A DNA stretch of 64,000 bases, from assembly GCF_028453695.1 (NCBI RefSeq), contig NC_135781.1:22567640-22631639 (forward strand), written 5' to 3'. The notes beneath the pieces were generated by a model. The model was not told the origin of the DNA, did no database searches, and worked only from the letters and a program-made list of their open reading frames with translations. This document shows, piece by piece, positions 44,581 through 55,402 of this stretch. This DNA comes from Augochlora pura (lineage: Eukaryota > Arthropoda > Insecta > Hymenoptera > Halictidae). The stretch's first letter is position 1; every line of letters starts with the position of its first letter. The translations under genes and the position numbers were made by a program.

Positions 44581-46050
44581 TTAACGGCCCGTATCGCTCT
44601 ATTACTATGATATTAAACATTAAATTAACACTAAATACTAATACTGTTCTTATTTCCGTGTTTTACATCTCCAACATTATACATTTCTTATAATCATCCA
44701 AGATCATTTATCAATCGGCAAATTAATGTAGAAATATTCTGAAAAATGTAAATGCTGATGTAATTCGCTTGTTCGAAGGTTGAGACACACCTCCGTTAGA
44801 ACGCATTCGTTCGAAAAGAATCGTGCCGCAGAACAAATACAGTGTAATATGTGGTCTAGTACGCGCGGCGTAATTATTCGTTGGCCGTGATCAGTCAGTG
44901 GCGGGGAACGTTTGGGAAAAGAGATCGAGCCGATCGTCGGTAGCCTGTAATTACTAATAACGATACCTACCTCGTAATTTCTGCATTCGATATATTTACC
45001 TGAAGAACTTTATATTGCGAGCCGGTAACACTTGGGGTCTTTAATCGGCGTCATTACAAGTCGAGATAGCAATTGGAGATAATCGGATGTTCCGGATGCG
45101 AAACGTACGAGAAACATGCGAGCAGGACCAGTTCTAGAATGCTGGAATGCGTGTTCGTTAAACATTGAAGCCGAACACTGTTAGCATGAATATATTCCGA
45201 TACAGAAACTGTTGGATCGCGTATGCATCACCGGTCACAATTATGAAATTCCGTAGAAAATTCTTGTCGATAGCGTTCGAACAAGTTGCAAACCATGCAC
45301 TTTTTAAGGATTTTTCTAAAAAAAAGGCTTGTACTGATTTTCTGAAATGTTAGTTGCTTCTTTTATTGCTTCATGTACGATCTTTGCAGAGTTATGGCAG
45401 TGTCGATGTTTTTAATCAATGTAATAATAAATATATATAATATATATAATAGATATATTTCCTAAATTTAAATAATCTAATCTGAACTAAAGGGTAACAA
45501 TAAGTGTTTTAAATCGATTTCTGAGACGAAATAACAGACGATATTGATGTAATTTACTTGGGTCTCTCACTTTAACAAATTGCTGAGACGATCGGTGACT
45601 TCATTTTGTATAACTAGGATCACCATAAGCACCATAAGCGATTAGTTCACCTAAATTAACGATAATTGTTATATATAATGTTATAGTATTATATACAGAT
45701 TTAATCCTAGTATGGTAAAAAATAAGTACGTATAATTTAAAAAGAATAAGAAGATCCAAAGAATGTTGATCTATTAATTCTAACTTATTAACATTATTGA
45801 AGGAACAGATAAACCCCAGCTCGCCTTCTATGTCTTGCAATTGATGCAAACACTTTTTATTTCGCTTAAAGATCAACAGTCTAATCATGTATGCATAGTA
45901 ATAACGAGCAGGAACATCTTTGCAATTTCGATAATTGCAAAATAAAGGATCGAAAATTCATTGCATCGCGTTTGGTTGTTTTGCTGTTAAATCTTGTTGA
46001 TCAGCGTATTATGAGTATCGTTGCAGGATATGTTCCTACCTTATAGAATT
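44581..46050. other. AT-rich spacer with a CpG-rich patch
   Basis: Positions 44770-45130 are CpG-richer. A TATATAATATATATAATAG run lies at about 45430-45450. The minus-strand frame 45601-45888 is hydrophobic and AT-driven, with no family recognised. Confidence 0.4.
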
Positions 46051-46640
46051 TTCTATGTAAAGCCGGGAGCGTAGTTTCGAGGACCGACCGGGTCGGATAG
46101 GCGACTTTCTGGCGTAGGCTACATTTTGGTAGGACAATTATGCGAACGTTGTACGCACAGGCAGAGACTCGGGTAGCAATTAGACCAGCGAGTTGTTATT
46201 AACTTCCATTTTCACGGTAATGTATGTCCTTAGCTCCAGTGGTCTGTCTATTGGCTGCCGACCGGCTAATTTACCTGTGGCAGGATATCCTGCCGATCGG
46301 CATCCGGCAGTCATTCGATCGACCAATCTTCGTCAGAAATCAAATGACGAGGCGAAAGCCGGTCAGAACGTACGACGCCATAAAACACGTCGTGTTAATT
46401 AACGATTAACCATGACCAGGATTGCTTGGCTTGGCTAAGCGGTGGAACTGGTACACGAGGACTCTCGCAACGCCTACTACACGTCGCCTGTTCGCGAATT
46501 AAGCTGCGAATCAGTGCATGGTGATTAGACAATCGATGGTGGACAGATGCTGCCGATCCACCGTAACTGTATTCGAACGAAATGACATTGCCGGCATTAC
46601 GAAAACCGCCATTATCCTGAAATTTTCAAAAGGATTCAAT
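46051..46640. other. CpG-rich patch
   Basis: GACCGACCGGGTCGG and TTAATTAACGATTAACC are the main motifs. The frames 46193-46402 and 46224-46409 overlap each other. No tRNA is seen, although GCTTGGCTAAGCGGTGG near 46430 superficially resembles part of one. Confidence 0.4.
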
Positions 46641-48601
46641 TCCTCAGGACGTCGCACTTATGGGGCAAGAGGCATCTGAAAGCAATACGTAGCCTCAAAA
46701 TAGATGAAAAGCTATACAGATTGTTCGTTAGACATTTAACTCACAATGTGGTATAATTCTATTTTATTTTCATTAATTATTATTTCCTTGCATTCGAAGC
46801 TATTTGAAATCTGTACGCAAGACGAATTTGATAATATCGAAATCATTTTTAGCGCAATTGGTAACACGGTTATACTATACAGCGTTCAATATTAAATCGA
46901 TGTAGCACATTTAAATATTAAATTATTATCTACCTTGTCGTTGGATTTTTAATTTAACTAGTCGCTGCTGAAAACAAATATACTAGATAGGTATTTGAAT
47001 TGTAAAGATTTTCATTTTGATGGTTTTGATTTTTGTTGAATTACCCATGTGTCATTTAATATTTTTAATGTAATTTTCCAATTGAAAACATCTTTAGCAA
47101 AATTCAGTGTTTGAATCCGTGCCATTGCATTTTCTAGCTGTTTTTAGAGTAATTGAAATAATTTTCATGTCTAACGTAATATTACAATTTAGTAGTACGG
47201 GATGAATTTATTGTTAATTGAAACTTACGTATTTAATACTTCTGCTTTATAATTACATTTCAATTCATAAACGTTAAAAAATAAAGTCTCATTTGTAAAA
47301 GATAATAAAGTACGACATAAATACACGATTTTAGACAGACAATATTTTTCACCGCTTTGAATACTTGAAAGTCAATTGAGAAGTCACGCGAAAAAGTTTA
47401 CGATTTCGCTAAAAAATCCGTCGACTACTTTATACATAGAAAATTAAAACAGATATTAAGAGGCTCGGGAGGAAAAAACTGAGTCGAGAACGAAAAATAA
47501 ATGTTGGGGAGAAGTTGCCTCGCGTCCGAGATAATCGATTTCAAGTGTGCCGTGCTACAGGATCGAAGTAGAAACGGTCCGCCGTGATCAGACACGTCGT
47601 GTTAACTTTCGATCTCGATTATGTCAGACAGGAAGTGCTTAATGAGAAGACCGTATTCTTCGTGTTCGATTCGTTCTTTTCGTGTACGACCAGCTACTTT
47701 TTATTGAACCCGTATCATCAATACGATAAACGTGTGTTAGAAATCGTTCTCGAATTGGTATTAACCGTGCGGTAGAAATATTCGCTCACGAAACCGGCTG
47801 CAAAGCATCTATTGCACCTGCATCGCCGAACTGGAACCAGACGAAACGGTCAATGCGCCGAGAGGTTGGTAGTCCTGTTTTGACAGATCATAATTTATCG
47901 AGCGCTCGTAAAACTGATTCCGCAAGCACCTTTCTCTCTCGCTCCCTCGGCATAAATGACATCGGATCGGATTAAAACTAAAGAGACTAAAGAGGCAGCT
48001 TAACCTGTTATGAAATACTGAAAACGCATTGTACCTACCATCTGCAATACGTCTAACAAATTTTTCATCAACGCGAAACACGTCATTCCATTTTTTTTTC
48101 GAGCACTTGAAAAGCATGACCGATTTATACCTGGCATTAGTGCTTTTTTAAGCGTCGCCTTTGCTCGATTCTTGTATCGAAAGAAAAAGAATAAATTCAC
48201 TAACTTGTTGTTTCTAGATAGCGCCGAATCTTCGATATTTATCTAATTACTGTATGGTTCGATGTGTTGCATCGTAACACGAAACTGTAGATACATTTAA
48301 ATATAATGTACGTGTAATTTAAATACAATATATGTAGAGAATAAGAGCATTTACTATAAAACGATTTACAATTGACTTTATATTATTATAATTGCAGAAA
48401 TTCGAAGGAATCGATGAACACTCTTTCTGTGAACATTCTGCATTCATCTTGTATATATTTTGCATATTCGCTTCTAATTGATAACTGTTTAAATGTCTGC
48501 AGATTACTTATAGTTTCTAATGTCGTATGTGTACAATAAAGCATTAAATAATTAAGTCAGTAGATATAGCATGATGATACAATCGTCTCGTACTTATAAT
48601 A
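46641..48601. other. AT-rich spacer with a CpG-rich patch
   Basis: Positions 47400-48000 are GC-richer. The frame 47584-47775 starts from GTG, not ATG. TTAACCTGTTATG at 48000 is a possible loose TTAA end. No gene is supported. Confidence 0.4.
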
Positions 48602-48925
48602 TAGACTGCGGATTACATTATTTTATATTTTACTATATTATTTTTGCTATCCTGCGAAAAGGGTATCAAAAAGTAAATAATTGAAAAAATCAATCTTCAA
48701 CTTACTAAAACGCTTAAAAAATTATTCAATAGTTATCTGGGTTCTATTTCTTGTGATTGTTACCGACATTTATAATTAGACTGTCGATTTTTACGCAAAT
48801 TCCCTGGAAAAATCTGAAAAAGGACAAGATTTCTTATATCGACTAGAAAATTATAGAATAATAATACAATTGATTTTTGTATAAAAACTTGCATATAACA
48901 TAAACGTATAATGATCCGCAGTCTA
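48602..48925. mobile_element. TA-bounded TIR element, TAGACTGCGGAT family
   Basis: The left TAGACTGCGGATTA and the right end, inverted, TAGACTGCGGATCATTA bound 324 bp. A second left-type end (TAGACTGTCGATTTTTACG) lies inside at 48777, so the true element may be the inner 149 bp, with another copy next to it. TA at both ends fits a Tc1/mariner-type target duplication. No transposase frame is present. Confidence 0.6.
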
Positions 48926-50137
48926 TTTATAATAATTACTGATACATCTTACGTTCCTAATTGTGTTCCGCGCGTACAGCTAAACAACCCATCATGAAAC
49001 CGGTATTGTATTTCCATTGTACCACTTTGTACCCATTGCATCTTTTAACGAGACAGCACACTGCATGTAGATCTCTTATCTCTCTTCCTTTAAAAAATTA
49101 TAGGCGCAGCTCGCTAAGTTGTAATAATGCTATCACGCACATTTAATTAAATCTCCAAAACATCCGGAAATGATCGATCATACGCGTTATAGCTCAATAT
49201 GGGCAACATACGCAAAACAATTTACTGAAGAAATAATTATGGTCAGGCACCTGATAATAAGGAACTGTGTTTTCACGATACAACACAGTATTAATCACAT
49301 TAATATAATGGATAAACTTCGAGAAAACAACTTCCTATTTCGAGCTACGTAATTGTAAAATTCGGTTTAGGGTCACAGGGTGGAGTTAGAGACATCGTAA
49401 CTTAAAGAACGCTGCATGCAATGACAACGCATGAACAAATTCAAACTCCTTTGAGAAACATTTCAAGGTTAACAAAATGCAGTTCCTGTTACACTAAAAG
49501 TAATGTATTTGTTATATGCACCTATTATGGAAAATTTCTGAGGAATTATATGTCATCCATTTTATGACAACTTAAAAATGTTATTATTAAATATCTATAC
49601 TACTGTTTGCAAGACTAATCGTTTCTAGATAACATAGAAAACTTTGAAATATTTACTTAATATAATAAATATAGACATGCTTTCTATTATTTTAACTTTT
49701 AATCTATATATAAATTACAATCGAATCAATGAATTCATAAAGAATAAAGTTAAAAAATGTGAACACAATTTACACATCCGCTTTCATATGCTTTATCTAG
49801 TTTTTATTCCATTTTTCGCGCTACTGTTCTAAGAAGATAATTGCTTTAATTTGTGCTGCTGTGTTAAAGATTTAAACAATTCGTGTGTTTCGTAACGGCT
49901 ACTTATACCTTGCTGCATTTCGAGTGCAAGTTGCGGATTCGCGAGCAAACGGTGAAATAAAGCTGTCGCTTGTCCCGACGTGCACCGTGAACCTGCCACG
50001 GGTCGTCAGATAGCCCCGGAGCAGTGCCGGAACTCCGACGATTTTACGAGCGGTCCGCCGCCGGTGTTCCTTAATAATACATCTACATTATGCGCCCGCC
50101 CGAAATGGGAATCGCGGCGATGAGGTCGCGACGCGCG
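48926..50137. other. AT-rich spacer leading to a CpG-rich patch
   Basis: Nothing was recognised to 49880. From there GC and CpG rise. Short frames at 48961-49352 and 49644-49832 have no family. Confidence 0.4.
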
Positions 50138-50187
50138 CTAAATTTTTACGTTTCAATTAAACGGACGTCGCGTCGCATGGAATTTCG
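50138..50187. repeat. Paired ~50-bp element, copy 1
   Basis: CTAAATTTTTACGTTTCAATT continuing to ACGG, GTCGCATGGAATTTCG matches 51017-51065 with about 75% identity, including a 14-base identical core TAAATTTTTACGTT. See the copy at 51017. Confidence 0.6.
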
Positions 50188-50221
50188 ACGGGGCTCTCGG
50201 CCGGACGAGAGCCAACATCCT
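50188..50221. other. CpG-rich end of patch before MITE
   Basis: GGGCTCTCGGCCGGACGAGAGC contains inverted GCTCTCG and CGAGAGC arms, directly before the TTAA element. Confidence 0.4.
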
Positions 50222-50805
50222 TTAACCTTTAGGCTGCCGGCATGGTGTCATGTAACTAATATTGCACCATAGAATAGAATATTAAATTATTTATGGCGCA
50301 GTTCGCGCTACCCAACAACGTATTAGATTTCTTAAACGTGTTTTCCCATAAATCGAGTCGGATGGAAGAGAACTACTTATTGCACAAAATATGGAGCGTA
50401 TGAAAATGGATGTAAAAATCTTAACCACTCACATTAATATATAACATTGAGAATCGGCTATAAAAAAGTATGTATTCAAACATTGTTGTTTCTGAACAAT
50501 TTTTTCATTGCCATGATTAATCACAGTTGAAATGGGCATTTCAAATGTCATTTAATACTAAACAAATGCACGTACTTTACTATCTCCTTCGTATTATTAT
50601 TTATTCATATTAAATAAGTATTGAAAAGTTCGTTACGTTATGAAACATCAATTTATGGAACGACAGTAGAAATATTTAACAATAACGCTTCCGAGTTACA
50701 ATGAAATCGATGATAATCCTATACCAGTTGAAAAGCGTTCTATAACAAGTACTTTTACGTTATTGGTGACTCCAAACAGCATCATGCTGGCAGCCAAAAG
50801 GTTAA
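50222..50805. mobile_element. TTAA-bounded MITE, group G, longest copy
   Basis: The left end TTAACCTTTAGGCTGCCGGC and the right end, inverted, TTAACCTTTTGGCTGCCAGC continue to match as ATG(G/A)TG: 23 of 26 positions in all. TTAA is present at both ends. The 584-bp interior is AT-rich without a transposase frame. It lies between two CpG-rich patches that hold paired copies of a ~50-bp element, so it may have split one block. Confidence 0.85.
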
Positions 50806-51573
50806 CCACGCGTAGTGCAAAACAACGTCGTCGCACCCGCGCGCCCCTGGCCCGTTTTTCTTACCTCACATTCGCCCAGTTCGTTCTCTCTGGGTCGAAG
50901 TATTATTTCTTTCCCTTTCCACCGCGGTGCCGTCGATCCCTTTCCTGTTGCCCATCTTCTTTCGAAAGGACGACGCTCAGGAGAAGAGATTCCGGCCGCG
51001 GGTTCTCGCAGGCAATGTAAATTTTTACGTTCTAATTATACGGCACGTACGTCCCTGGAATTCGTAAGGGCGCTGTCCGGGCCCGAGATGGATGGCCTCA
51101 GTTTTTGCGGCACGGTGAACGACCAGCGCCAAGGAGGAGGCGTCTGGAGCGTGAGCCGACTTCCACCCGGCCGATGATCCCGCCTGCATCCCGTGCGCAT
51201 CCCGCGTGCATCTCTGCAAACCTGTCGATCTAACGGGCTCGCCGAATTTCGGCCACTGCACTCGCCGCTGCACAGTGGTGCCAATCGCGACTCTTGCGGG
51301 TCAAATGTCCCGATACGAGCTGTGCTGTGTTTACCGGTGATAGGATCACGTTCGGTGAGTCGTCTTCAATATCGTACATCACGTGTCAGGAGATGTTTCG
51401 TTTCTACGTTATAGAATTTAGCAAGACTTGTTCTAGTTTAAACTCCTTTTATTTCGATGATTAATTGGTGAGTGTGTTGATGATGCAAATAGACTGTTCT
51501 GATGCATTTTTTGTAAGGAGACTGAGTATTGTTCTGAAGGAGATTGAGCGACTCACTGACCGACTGTCTGACT
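50806..51573. other. CpG-rich patch with minus-strand donor-like site
   Basis: On the minus strand GAATGTGAG|GTAAGAAAAA (donor at about 50873) follows a 29-codon ATG frame (MGNRKGIDGT..., start near 50962, good context) that stops two bases before the donor. TCG|GTGAGTCG at 51354 is donor-like on the + strand. Three frames are open on the minus strand over 51025-51284. None is recognised. Confidence 0.35.
51017..51065. repeat. Paired ~50-bp element, copy 2
   Basis: GTAAATTTTTACGTTCTAATT continues to ACGGCACGT and TGGAATTCG, matching 50138-50187. Both copies are in GC-rich context and contain an AATTA homeodomain-type core. Confidence 0.6.
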
Positions 51574-51608
51574 GTATATACGTACATGTATATACGTACA
51601 TGTATATA
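51574..51608. repeat. 14-bp palindromic tandem
   Basis: TGTATATACGTACA occurs twice in tandem and partly a third time. The unit contains self-complementary TATA, CGTACG-like and TGTACA cores, so the array can fold on itself. Confidence 0.9.
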
Positions 51609-52333
51609 GGTTTTAATTTAAGTGGTGAGGGTTTAGGAAATTAGAAGGATAAGGTCAAAATTTTGAATATGACATAGCAAGGCAAGAGGTTGAAAATGTG
51701 ACAGAGTTTGAGGATAAATCAATTATGAAATCATAGCTTGCAGAAGATTTTGGGATGCTGGATGAGAAGAAAATGCAATATAGCGTTTGCGAGAATAAGT
51801 GATGTAACAGTAATAATGGTAGTAATGAAAATAAATGTAATTAGAGCTAAAGTAATGGAATAGGATATAGCAGTTTAGTAAAAAAGTTTAGAGATGATTT
51901 GGAAGAATTAATTGAATAGTCATATATAGTATATATATCTACATTTTTTGATGTATTAATGAAAAATAAATGAACCATTTTATGTACACAAAAGTGAAGA
52001 GAATATTATATTTTGAAGCGAGACTTGAAACACAGTGGTGGAAAATTGGGGAACATAGATCATTTAATCGAAGGAGCGCAATAAAATATTAAGATTTAAT
52101 TTAAGCAACTTGTTGAACAGTTTCTTTGTCATTTTTGTGTACATGTACACAATAAATCTAAATACATTTGCATTATATACTTGTCAAATTCAGTTTTTTA
52201 AATTATCCATAAGCTTTGAAAATTGATATATGGCATACGATTTTGGTTATAACTCACTGTTCATTGCAAATAAATTTTTATTGTAGGGGAAACTTAAACT
52301 TCCTTTAATCGCAACATATATCAGTGCCATTTA
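51609..52333. other. AT-rich, purine-skewed spacer
   Basis: Positions 51640-51900 are rich in A and G on this strand. ATTTGCAT lies at 52166. No gene was seen. Confidence 0.4.
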
Positions 52334-52510
52334 TTTTGAAATTGGCCTGAGTCTATTTATTTTAAAAGTCAGACGTTCTGAAATTTATTTATCAAGAAAC
52401 ATATATATAATTAGTTTATCCCTTCTCCGTTAGCGTTCTCTCGAACTTTCTAAAAATTGTAACATATCGTTGTAATATTTTTGGAAATTGAACTTAGACC
52501 ACTTTCAAAA
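52334..52510. mobile_element. TIR element with TTTTGAAAGTG ends, second copy
   Basis: The left end TTTTGAAATTGGCCTGAGTC and the right end, inverted, TTTTGAAAGTGGTCTAAGTT bound 177 bp. It matches the family at 44327 and the single ends at 60814 and 60983 (GAAAGTGGTCTAAGTCA). Confidence 0.65.
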
Positions 52511-53057
52511 TAAAAGGAGAGTAACAATATATTTGCGGAGTTCAGTTAAATCGAAGAAAATAGTAATTTAAAGTAACATATCTAGGCCTAACTGCCTTGT
52601 GTAAATAATGTAAATCCTAAACATTATAGAAGCGTTAACATACCTGTCTGCACTTTTTATTTGGGACCCGTCACAACCTCAATATACCATAGTTGTTTAT
52701 ATAAAAATTTCACGGCAATGTATCAGTATCGAAAAATTCACTTAACATTTCGCGTCCCTTTCCAAAGACAACGAGCAGCTTCGAAATATTACACCCTTGA
52801 AATCGCAACAAAGCCCGCGAGGGACAAGGGACTGCCAAAGGAAATTCGTAACACGGACAAAGTAATTGCAAAGTGTCGCGTTTGTTGCGCGTCCACCGCA
52901 TAAATCATGGCCGCTTCACAGTTCTGCTTTTTACGAGGTTCATATTTCATCGCATCTCATGGGAAGCAATGGATTTCTTTCGGTGAAAGAAGGTCCGTAA
53001 ATCAAGCATATAAAATCAATGGGTCCGCGGCGAGCGCAATAATATCTTCATTTGCAG
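52511..53057. other. Mixed spacer
   Basis: ACATACCTGTCTG at 52638 reads on the minus strand as CAGACAG|GTATGT, a consensus donor, but stops occur in the frames before it. The tract AATATCTTCATTTGCAG ends at 53057. Confidence 0.35.
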
Positions 53058-53090
53058 GTGTGTTGCCAGCGGGAGAGTAAATATTCAAAG
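53058..53090 (+). other. Exon-like 33-nt segment (weak)
   Basis: GTGTGTTGCC... to ...TATTCAAAG is 11 codons in one frame, between an acceptor-like CTTCATTTGCAG and a moderate donor AAAG|GTAAAAATC. Chance is plausible. Confidence 0.15.
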
Positions 53091-54465
53091 GTAAAAATCG
53101 GCGAGCACGCATCGCAAGAAGCGGTTCGCGATAGCGCCGGAGAAAAATGAAGCAAGTTCCGCGGAGGCTAGTTAACAGTTACCATGAGACGTTCATCGAT
53201 TGGCATAAATCGCCGGCACTGTCCCATATAAAATCGACGAAGCGAGCAACACGGAACCGCGACGCGAAAAACCCCTTAACCCGTTCGTCCGTAGACGGCC
53301 GGCATAAAACAGGAAGTTTTCTCGAGTCCCCGGCCAGCCGATTCGAAGGAAATATGAAAAGCCGCGAATCCTGCGGTCGTTCAATAAATTCCGGTGGCTC
53401 GTTTGTCCCCGGGGACTAAACGCGATAGCCAATGGGCGGCTGCGGAGTCCTTCTCTGCCCTGCGCCACGTTGTTACTAATCTCGATCGCGCCCACTATAA
53501 ATCGTTGGTTTCTCGCGAAAATTTTTCGAATCGCCGCGCGCCCGCTCCGTTCGCCAGGATCGGGGAATATCTTAGCATTATAAGGGCATACAAGCGATAA
53601 ATCACGGCGGACTTAAAGTTTATCGCGCCGGGACGCCCTATCACGGTCGCGGAGCCACGACGATTAAGTTTTTGCGAGCGTTGGTGGTCCGATCGTCCCC
53701 GGGTAACACTTTCACGGGACACGCCGAGTACCAGTTCCTTCGGGTTCCCGAGAGATAGTTTCTCCGACGACGAGGACGAATATTTACGGGCGTTTAGAAA
53801 CCCTGGGTGTGGTTCGCCGCACACATAAACGGCGACCGCGGTCGCGGGCCTGCCACGCCACGCCACGCCATGCCATGCAACGCGGCGCAACGCCATACAA
53901 CACACGCCGCGCGAAATACCTATCAATAACCGCTACGGGAACACGTAGACTGAAAACCTTTCTCGCTGCACGATAATCGCGATGTCTACGAATTTTAGGC
54001 CTCTCAGGACGAAAGCTGTCTATCTCGTTCCATTATACACTCAACAAATAATCAGGATGTGATTAGGAGGGCAACGAAATTCGTTTGTTCCTTTGACGGA
54101 TATTGGAAATGGGTGTTTAAATACATTTAAACTAAGGTGTAGTTTTAAATAAAAGAAACTTTATTCTTCGGTGCGTGAGGAAGCTCTTTTCTGTGCAGAT
54201 GCTTTTCTGCGACTGACCGTGACCTTTTTGGTACCCCGAAAAGAAAACTCGGGTCCCCTCATAATTCAAAACTGTTATGCTTGTGCCTTACAAGGCCAAG
54301 CACTTATACGAGATGTATATTTTCCTATCTTAATTTCCATCGCTTCTAAGAAAATTTATCTGTTTTTGCCCATCCACAAATATCGAATTGTGGGTGATAC
54401 GTAATATTCCAATAATGGATGAAAGAAAAGACGTATCACACGAACTTCGTATATGAACCTAATAT
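53091..54465. other. Long CpG-rich patch then AT-rich spacer
   Basis: A + frame 53147-53419 and minus frames 53193-53495 and 53495-53926 cover the patch. They overlap and show no domain. TTAACCCGTTCGTCCG at 53277 is a possible loose TTAA end. Confidence 0.4.
53852..53897. repeat. (CCACG)n degenerate pentamer repeat
   Basis: GCCACGCCACGCCACGCCATG continues as GCCATGCAACG-like units. Confidence 0.9.
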
Positions 54466-54899
54466 ACAGGGTGGTTCAGGCAACTTGGCACTTTCTGCAA
54501 CTTTCGGGATATGTAACAGGCAGCAATTTTTTCATTGCAAAAATTGCGTGGTTTAAACGGGCATAATATGCAATGCATTTATTTTTTTGTATAGGCAGAG
54601 CCGTTCCGAAGATATATTTTATATCAGAATATGGAAAAATATCGAATTCTAAGTAAAAAGATATTGATCTTCATCAACATTAAACCTAACGAATAATTTC
54701 ATTTTATATTTAAAAATTTTTCTTCACTTTCCAGTATCCTGTAGAAATCCGTGATAAGGTTGAATCTCGAACTTGATATTATGTGAAGAAAATGTTTAAT
54801 AAACAAAGTAGAATTACTCGTTAACTATGTACAGAAATAAATATAGTTCATATTGAAATTTTGTTGCAGGAGATACACAAGTTGAGTGGACCACCCTGC
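54466..54899. mobile_element. MITE with CAGGGTGGT ends
   Basis: The left end ACAGGGTGGTTCAGGCAACTT and the right end, inverted, GCAGGGTGGTCCACTCAACTT match at about 17 of 21 positions, and ATAT flanks both sides. Length is 434 bp. An internal stem (GCAATTTTTT with AAAAATTGC) lies at about 54532-54556. There is no transposase frame. Loose ends of the same CAGGGTG type occur at 10140, 25460 and 29125. Confidence 0.75.
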
Positions 54900-55126
54900 A
54901 TATTATTCACGTCTCCTATTGTTTAAGTCTTTAACAGATAATCTAATTACCCGAGGAAAATGTTAGTATTTTTAAATTACTTATATTATATTAATCTTAA
55001 GTAGTAGAAAGTGTAAGTAGAAACATAACGCGTAATATTTAACATGTTAAACCGACTGTAGACAATAAAAAATTGAATCTTCTCTTCGTTCCGTTTCTTG
55101 AATCCATTAACCGATACAGATCCTAC
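54900..55126. other. AT-rich spacer
   Basis: No clear TATA or initiator element was seen ahead of the frame at 55127. Confidence 0.35.
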
Positions 55127-55402
55127 ATGTCACGCACCGCAATGTTCGTTTTGGTAATAATTATCGGTGTTCAGGCAGGACCGTATATATCGCCGTATAA
55201 CATTTACGGTGAAGAGCCTCCGTCAGTCGATAAAACAAGATTTACTATTGCAACCCGTCGGCGGTGCGCAGAGCCTTATGATCAGGAAGGCCGTCGCGCG
55301 CGACACGCGGCGGGAAGTTTATTGTTTCGAGGTTCATTTGGCCGGAATAACTGGAAAAAAGTGAAAACCGTGCAAAAGAATGTATTATTCATACAATACT
55401 AA
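55127..55402 (+). other. Open frame with signal-peptide-like start (weak)
   Basis: From ATG 55127 the product starts MSRTAMFVLVIIIGVQA, with a hydrophobic core and an Ala-x-Ala-like end, then GPYISPYNIYGEEPP. This is what a secreted peptide precursor looks like, with later basic pairs. The full frame is 91 codons. ACG|GTGAAG at 55211 could be a donor, leaving only the secreted N-terminus as a first exon. There is no promoter evidence and no family match. An open frame of this length does occur by chance in this window. Confidence 0.2.

Noticed and set aside
46426..46450. tRNA-like GCTTGGCTAAGCGGTGG
   Set aside because: No matching B box, acceptor stem or anticodon arm could be built nearby.
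46846..46890. TAGCGCAATTGG as a tRNA A box
   Set aside because: No proper B box follows and no stems can be formed.
50870..50965. Minus-strand first exon MGNRKGIDGT with a GTAAGA donor
   Set aside because: The frame stops two bases before the donor. A non-coding or 5' UTR exon remains possible but unsupported.
53147..53926. Frames of 90 codons (+) and 100 and 143 codons (-)
   Set aside because: Mutually overlapping, repeat-containing at one end, no domain or splice logic.
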